Shown piece after piece: positions 59,066 through 64,000 of a DNA stretch of 64,000 nt. The notes under the pieces are model-generated. The model was not told where the DNA came from. It ran no database searches and saw nothing but the letters and a program-made list of their open reading frames with translations. The translations under genes and the position numbers were made by a program. Source of the stretch: Cristatella mucedo. Taxonomy: Eukaryota; Bryozoa; Phylactolaemata; Cristatellidae. Within the stretch, counting starts at the first letter, position 1; the number at the start of each line of letters is the position of its first letter. The stretch is taken from the NCBI GenBank assembly GCA_009760855.2, contig WPIO01000232.1, positions 1 to 64,000 of the forward strand, read 5' to 3'.

Positions 59066-59905
59066 TCAGCTCCTACTTATAATCTTGCGCATTTAAGATT
59101 GAAATTTCTTACGCCTGGGTTCCTTTCGACTTAAGTAGATTTATGGAGTTTAAGCAAGGAAGTTCACAAGTGGTACAACGTCGACGTTTGATCAGCTGTA
59201 TCTAGGGAGAGCCATCAACAAGGTGTTAGGCATTTGCTTCACGAGACATTAATCGCTTACGAATGGGAGCATTTTTCCACGCCAGGCAGTGATTTTTAAC
59301 TCCTGTGCGTGCTCCTAAAAATATAGCAATTTACTTAGTTCGCCTGGACTCATTACGACACGGGCAGGATTACGTTGCTCGAGCAACGACAGCCCGCCGA
59401 CGACCTCAGCAGCGATGGCGGTTTTCGTGAACTTGCCAATGAAGAGCAGCAGACGTCGTTTCGTCATGGCCGCTATTGCCTCTGCTCGTTGCTGTAAACA
59501 GGCGGCACCGGCGAGCTATGACTTGTACGAGCGCCGAAGCACAGTACGCGTCAGGCCGTTGAAATCCTCAGGTGGAGCTGTCCGTGTTCGCCGAAAACCT
59601 CACCTTCACTGCTGAAGCTCTGCACCGGCAGCTCTGCCACGGACAAATCACCTTATTTATTAAGCTGTCTACTTGTAAGCTCTTAGAGAGCCGTTGAACC
59701 AGTTAGCAGCTAACGGGGTGGACGTTGAAGCGAGACACGCCCACACGAGAGCAAACATATTCACTTGCGCTCACAAGCAGAAGCTACTGTTCGTATGACC
59801 GTCAGCACAGAAGATCAAATACACGCTCATGGACGCTAGCGAATGCAGCCAGGCAAGCACGCATACGCTCACGCACACTTGCACACAGACTGACACCTAG
59901 CACTT
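59066..59905. other. No confident feature
   Basis: Becomes more GC-rich after 59340. The frame at 59415-59615 (66 codons, Arg-rich) and a CACACGAGAGCAAAC/CGCACACTTGCACAC-rich stretch at 59740-59890 are unassigned. Confidence 0.35.
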
Positions 59906-60072
59906 GGTGAGCCGCGACGGCGCACTAGGTAAGGCGGTTGCTTTTCAAGACCTCGGTTGCGAGGTCAGGGGTTAGAATTCTGCGGCGGTCGATTCGTTAT
60001 TACCAAAGCAAGCGGTGGAGATAGCCGTAAATGTTCCCTCTGTCGCTATGAAAATAGGATGTTAAATCTGCT
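59906..60072 (+). mobile_element. SINE1 copy
   Basis: GTGAGCCGCGACGGCGCACTA head, B box GGGTTAGAATTC (two changes), and tail CTGTCGCTATGAAAATAGG. Confidence 0.85.
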
Positions 60073-60237
60073 GGCATTCTAACACTTCGCAACTGCACGA
60101 TAGCAAGCTAGATTACTGGACAAAAGACTGTTCAATTTAGGTTTAAACTCGTTTGAAGCTACACTGCTCACTCGTCAGTTGTATGCTGAACGTAATCTCT
60201 CCGATGATCGAACGGACATGTAAACATGTAAACGATG
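60073..60237. other. No recognised feature
   Basis: A short spacer with the local duplication ACATGTAAAC at 60218 and 60227. Confidence 0.3.
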
Positions 60238-60955
60238 TCATGTAATGTATTTACGTCTGTAACTCCACAAAAGCCACTGAGACTGTGCGGCTATTACGCA
60301 TCCCATTTTCCTATAACACACTCAAAGCCGAAGTGGCTTTCGGTACTCATTCGCTAGCTAACAGAAGTCATCTCACGCTACAAAGAGAAATTGAGAAGCC
60401 TAGCTTCCGGTGTCAGGAAGGCAGCTGAGGTAGTGATTAGCGTTGAAGTAGCAGCTCAGGTCGGCTGTAAGAGATGCGTCCAAGTCAACAGCAGGGGATA
60501 AACTTCGTTGCGTAAGAATACTGGAACTTGGTTCCACATTCAAGGACCTGCAGAACCAAACTTTCTGTCACCAACACTCTTTAAGCGATGGAAAGGAATA
60601 GCTAATTTATTTTTCATAGAGAACCTGAATTCATAATGAGGCTGAAACTTGCACAGCAGTTAAGCTATGAATGGAGGAGCCCAGCCGTGGTGGGCCTTGT
60701 GGTTCAGTGTAAAAACTTTGCTCTGTATCCGTTAGTCAACCGGCAGCCATCCTAGATCTTTCAGCAAAAGGACACACATCGTCAAACCTCTGGGATTGCT
60801 AAACTAGCTATGCAGCCGTATTCATCACCGGCAGCAGTGGCCTGGTGGCTTTTTTTGATAGCCCCGCCCGAATGGGATTGCAATAGTCTTGCCGAGACGG
60901 AACTCACGGACCTAGTTATATTTTTTGCAAGCTACCGTGGAAGACAGCTGGAAAC
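60238..60955 (-). mobile_element. LINE A copy, decayed
   Basis: The antisense 3' end (GTAATGTATTTACGTCTGTAA) is followed by the C-terminal module region (GGCAGCCATCCTAGATC). It is truncated near the end of the palm domain. Confidence 0.75.
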
Positions 60956-61503
60956 AAAATTTTGTGTTTACATTACAACGACTCTGTACTACTCAAAATA
61001 GACCTGTTTGCTGAGTGCCTTGAAAAATGGTTACTATCTATTGACTGCACGTGGTTGGAGATTTAAAAATGTCGTCGGGCCTCTAATGTGGCTTCACAAG
61101 GTTACCTGGTTCTTTTTATGAATAAGTGACAGCCAGGGCACTAGGACGCACTGTCACACAAAACAAGAACTGGCCACAGCGGACCGAGATATCTGTAGGA
61201 AAAGACCGTACAGTACGCCGAGTGGCACTGCGCCGTCTTTGGAAAGATCCTCGGATAGCACGCCGATTTTTCCACTGCGAGTCAAGTCTGTGCCTCGTGG
61301 ACCAATCTGTCGCGGCTCTAGATGATAAGTCCACCTTCAGCTAACCTGTCCGCTTTTTTGGGGGGCAAAGGTCACTGCAGCTGCTGCTTTCATCGGGCGA
61401 AAGACAAAGAAGACGGTCGGAGTTCACTGCGAGTTCGCCGGGAACCCCAAAGCGACGGACAAAAAGCGGTGCATAGAAGTGGAGCACTGATACTATCATA
61501 CTA

Positions 61504-61554
<51 letters not shown>

Positions 61555-61974
61555 TGCTCTGATTTGCTACCTTTCCGGGAAAACGAGCAGCTGGAAACTG
61601 TGAGCATCCATTTCAGGCACTTATGAAGATCTATGCCAAACGGGCTGCAGAATGTCGCTCAAGGTCCATATCCTTGATGGTCACCTTGAAAAATTCAGAG
61701 AGAACGTGGGAACTTACTCGCCGATGTGAAGCGAGTGCTTTCACCCGGATATACAGAAACTTTGAACGTCACCACCGGGAATATTATAACGAAAACACGA
61801 TGGCGTGCTGCGTTTGGGGGATTCACAGAGAAAACGATGGTCGTTACAGTCGTAAATCTAGAGAAACTGCTCTTTTTTGAACTATTTTGAGTGGTTATTT
61901 AATTGTGGTATGAATTCAGAGTAAATGTGCTTTAAAGTTTATTTTGCGTGTTTTTTCTGACTAAATGCGAATCA
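60956..61974. other. No recognised gene
   Basis: Holds (TA)n at 61503-61552. A 72-codon Arg-rich frame on plus (61126-61344) and an 85-codon frame at 61623-61880 lack recognisable domains. Confidence 0.4.
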
Positions 61975-62455
61975 CGCGAAGCGAATTTATTAGTTTTCTT
62001 ATCGGTAACAGACGTGAGTGAGTTCCCGGATTTGGGAGCATACGAACTAAATACACGGTCTCTAAATGATTTGAGGTATGTACGAGGTATCGGTAAACTG
62101 TTGGATTCCGAAAAGCGGGTGGTACGCTGCTTGGCCTGGCGGGGGAGTAGATCTGAGAGATAGGCTGGAGCTAAAGAATGAAGTGACCTAAAATTGAGCG
62201 ACAAAACCTTGAAATCAATCCGTTGCTTGACTGGTAGCCAGTGCAGGTCGGCGAGAAGTGGAGTAATGTGGCAACTGCGACGTTCACGAAAGACAAGCCT
62301 AGCTGCAGAGTTTTGCACCAGCTGCAATCGCCTGTTCCCTTTGCAGCAAATGTAAAGTGCCTAGAAAGAGATTGAGTTCTCTGGGGGCGCTTTATCAAGT
62401 ACATTATTATTATTACTATTATCGCACATGCTGGTAGGCCAGCAATGGCGACTAC
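61975..62455 (-). mobile_element. LINE B copy with a nested LINE B end
   Basis: Antisense C-terminal module (LADLHWLPVKQRIDFKVLSL, LAPAYLSDLLPRQAKQRT) from 62327 leftwards. The sequence GCAATCGCCTG at 62323 is parted from CGCACATGCTGGTAGGCC at 62424 by a 3' end in opposite orientation. The 3' end of this copy is missing on the left. Confidence 0.82.
62334..62423 (+). mobile_element. LINE B 3' terminal fragment nested in LINE B
   Basis: CCCTTTGCAGCAAATGTAAA, the hairpin (GTGCC..AGAGA..TCTCT..GGCGC) and a TTATTATTATTACTATTAT tail, inserted in sense orientation into the antisense copy. Confidence 0.8.
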
Positions 62456-62523
62456 TCACACCGGTCGGCCATGCGGTGCTAGCGCCGGAAGCTAGAGCCG
62501 GTTTTTCTGCGAGCGGCGCGCGA

Positions 62524-62587
62524 GCTCGCTCGTGCATTTGAGCTCGCGTCGTGCATTCAAGCTTGCTCGTGCATTCGAGCTCGCGTC
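62524..62587 (+). repeat. Direct repeat of a 27-base CpG-rich unit
   Basis: Copies at 62524-62550 and 62561-62587 (GCTCGTGCATTYGAGCTCGC core) differ at two positions. A partial third GTGCATTCAAGCTT lies between them. Confidence 0.85.
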
Positions 62588-63350
62588 GATCGAGCACGGC
62601 GACAGCCGTGTCTTTTTGCGCGGCAACGCCGTCATCGCCGCCGCCGCGAGAATCGCGCCGTTCGACGGCGCGGTCGATCTGTGACAGCGAAACGCAATGC
62701 GCCTGCACGCGGCGAGGCCGCTGCCGTCAGCGCACAGGAGCCATCTCAAAGGTTTTTCCGCCGCCTGCTCGCGGCATCCGACGCGATCGCCCGCAAGGCC
62801 GCCGACGGACGGCGGCCTAGCGGGTAGATAGGCCGCTCGCCGAGCCGACGACGGCCTCGCTCTCCACCGCATCGAGCGCGAGAGCGCCCTCGGCATCTGG
62901 CAGTCGTCGGCAGCCTTCTGCTAACTGGAGACTGCGTTTTAGCTTGGAAGCTCTACGATCGCCGACCACGGTCCCGGCGCCCTTAATGAGCCGGGGCCGC
63001 GATCTCCGACCTGTGCGCGAGCATCGCCGCACGAGCGGCGGCGGCGGCGCCGACCGTGCTGCGGGGGAGTCGCGGCCGGGCATTGTTTGCGTACTGGTCG
63101 GCTTCTGCGTGCCGTGTTTAGTCGCGAACCGGGCGAGCTTCATTGCGTCTGAAAAGGTGCGCCGTCTGAAGAGCGGCCGCCGAGCGCGCCAAAAGCGAGG
63201 CCTTCCGCTCGTGCTTTGCCTTGCGTATCGCGTCCAGTCGCCTCGGCGCAATCGGCACGCCCGCGAGCAGAGCGGCGCTGAGCGCGAGACGAGGGCGAGT
63301 CCACGCGTGCCCAGCGGCTCGCCGCCCCGGCGCCGATGTCGAAGCGCGCT

Positions 63351-63487
63351 CGCCGCCGCCGCCGCCGCCGCCCGCCGCCGCCCGCCGCCGCCCGCCGCCG
63401 CCCGCCGCCGCCGCCCGCCGCCGCCGCCGCCGCCCGCCGCCGCCGCCCGCCGCCGCCGCCCGCCGCCGCCGCCCGCCGCCGCCGCCT
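63351..63487 (+). repeat. (CCG)n/(CCGCCGCCCG)n GC-rich tract
   Basis: Pure CCG units interrupted at intervals by an extra C, giving a tandem higher-order period of about 10-13 bases. It lies upstream of the candidate first exon. Confidence 0.95.
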
Positions 63488-63723
63488 CCTTCTCCGGGCT
63501 CGCTATTGAACACTTCCGAACGACGGCGGAGACAAAGCATTTGCGTATGAATGGCGCCTAACAACGAAAAAAGGCCAGGTAGCTAGGGCTGCACACCGGT
63601 CCCGAGCACCCGTGGGCTAGCAAGCGGCCGTCGACCAGCCCGGCGGTCGTGCGGCAGCGAGCGCGCGACGGTAGGAGCCTGCCCTCAGTGCCGTCGTCGC
63701 CATCGTCGTCGAGTCCGGCTGCA

Positions 63724-63851
63724 ATGACGTCGCTGCCGCTTTTCCCGCCGTCGGAGCGCGCTCCGGCTTCGGTCCAGAGCGAGTGGGGCACCGGCGCGCT
63801 AAAGGCCAAGGTGCCCCTATGGAGTCCCAAGCCGCCCACCTGGCACCAAAG
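63724..63851 (+). CDS. Probable first coding exon of a gene leaving the window
   Basis: The ATG at 63724 opens a 42-codon frame (MTSLPLFPPSERAPASVQ, then EWGTGALKAKVPLWSPKP) that ends at a consensus splice donor, CAAAG|GTGAGA, in phase 2. The frame stops just behind the donor. It lies at the right edge of the CpG island, as expected of a first exon. The frame extends upstream without a stop for at least 25 codons, but no earlier ATG was found in it. No family is recognised. The rest of the gene would lie beyond 64000. Confidence 0.4.
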
Positions 63852-63923
63852 GTGAGACGACGCCGCCGCCGCAGCCGCCGCTCGCTGCCGCGTTGAACCT
63901 CGCCTAGATACGCCGCTAGCGGA

Positions 63924-63952
63924 GCGCCGGCCGCCATGATGGCGGCCGGCGC
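63924..63952. promoter_or_regulatory. Perfect 14-bp palindrome with paired YY1-like cores
   Basis: The arms 63924-63937 and 63939-63952 are exact reverse complements around a single G. Each arm holds CCGCCAT/ATGGCGG, the core of YY1-type sites known from CpG-island promoters. It also puts an ATG on each strand in a good context. Function is inferred. Confidence 0.45.
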
Positions 63953-64000
63953 TCGCGGGCGAGCCCGTCCGCCGAACGCGCCGGCGATGAAACCGCGCGA

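Larger units (their letters stand above)
62456..63723. promoter_or_regulatory. CpG-rich island, probable promoter
   Basis: Base composition changes sharply right of the LINE B copy. CpG is frequent, as in GCGCGCGAGCTCGCTCG, whereas it is scarce in most of the window. A CCG-rich tract lies at 63351-63487, and a probable first coding exon with a consensus donor follows. Frames in this region are Arg/Pro/Ala-rich artefacts of composition. No TATA box is evident. Assembly joining of unrelated DNA is an alternative. Confidence 0.5.

Noticed and set aside
62944-63564. 205-codon plus and 148-codon minus frames
   Set aside because: Arg/Pro/Ala and Gly runs come from the CCG tract and high GC content, which removes stop codons. 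No domain and no splice context.
62456-64000. Bacterial contamination as the source of the GC-rich end
   Set aside because: No long bacterial-type genes or ribosome-binding sites, and long CCG repeats plus splice-like donors suit a eukaryote. A misjoin cannot be excluded and is listed as a check.

Overview
The window is animal nuclear DNA, probably from an invertebrate. It is AT-rich and dominated by transposable elements. Host-gene traces are short reading frames bounded by GT/AG splice sites. There is no operon structure and no bacterial signal. A Gmr1-like retrotransposon, first described from deuterostomes, hints at a deuterostome, but the species cannot be named from sequence alone.

Layout. 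1-5524: a degenerate Ty3/Gypsy-type LTR element whose integrase lies before the reverse transcriptase (Gmr1 order). 5524-14250: a head-to-tail duplication of a unit of about 3.5 kb, later hit by a LINE and a SINE in one copy only. 14250-22420: LINE and SINE fragments, including the best-preserved LINE reverse transcriptase (17791-19236) and a LINE-in-LINE insertion. 22557 to perhaps 52322: a plus-strand gene for a probable single-pass membrane C-type lectin. Its lectin domain is split over two exons, a membrane-span exon lies 10 kb downstream, and there are phase-compatible tail exons. Its introns are filled with LINEs, SINEs and a hAT DNA transposon with near-intact ends (26716-29117). 50450-50565: a possible first exon of another gene. 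53.3-62.4 kb: mostly unrecognised DNA with more repeats and some minus-strand coding-like fragments. 62456-64000: abrupt change to CpG-rich DNA with a CCG-rich tract and a probable first coding exon, which looks like the promoter of a gene leaving the window.

Repeat families. 'LINE A' is a CR1/L2-like non-LTR element ending in a hairpin and an ATTAC-type tail. 'LINE B' is a second CR1/L2-like family, with about 20 mostly 5'-truncated copies, ending in a GCGCC/GGCGC hairpin and an ATT-type tail. 'SINE1' and 'SINE2' are tRNA-derived, with A- and B-box-like promoters. SINE2 carries the LINE B 3' hairpin, so LINE B enzymes probably move it. 'SINE3' is a third repeat sharing the SINE1 tail. All family names are local to this report. 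Identities are by-eye comparisons, not computed values.
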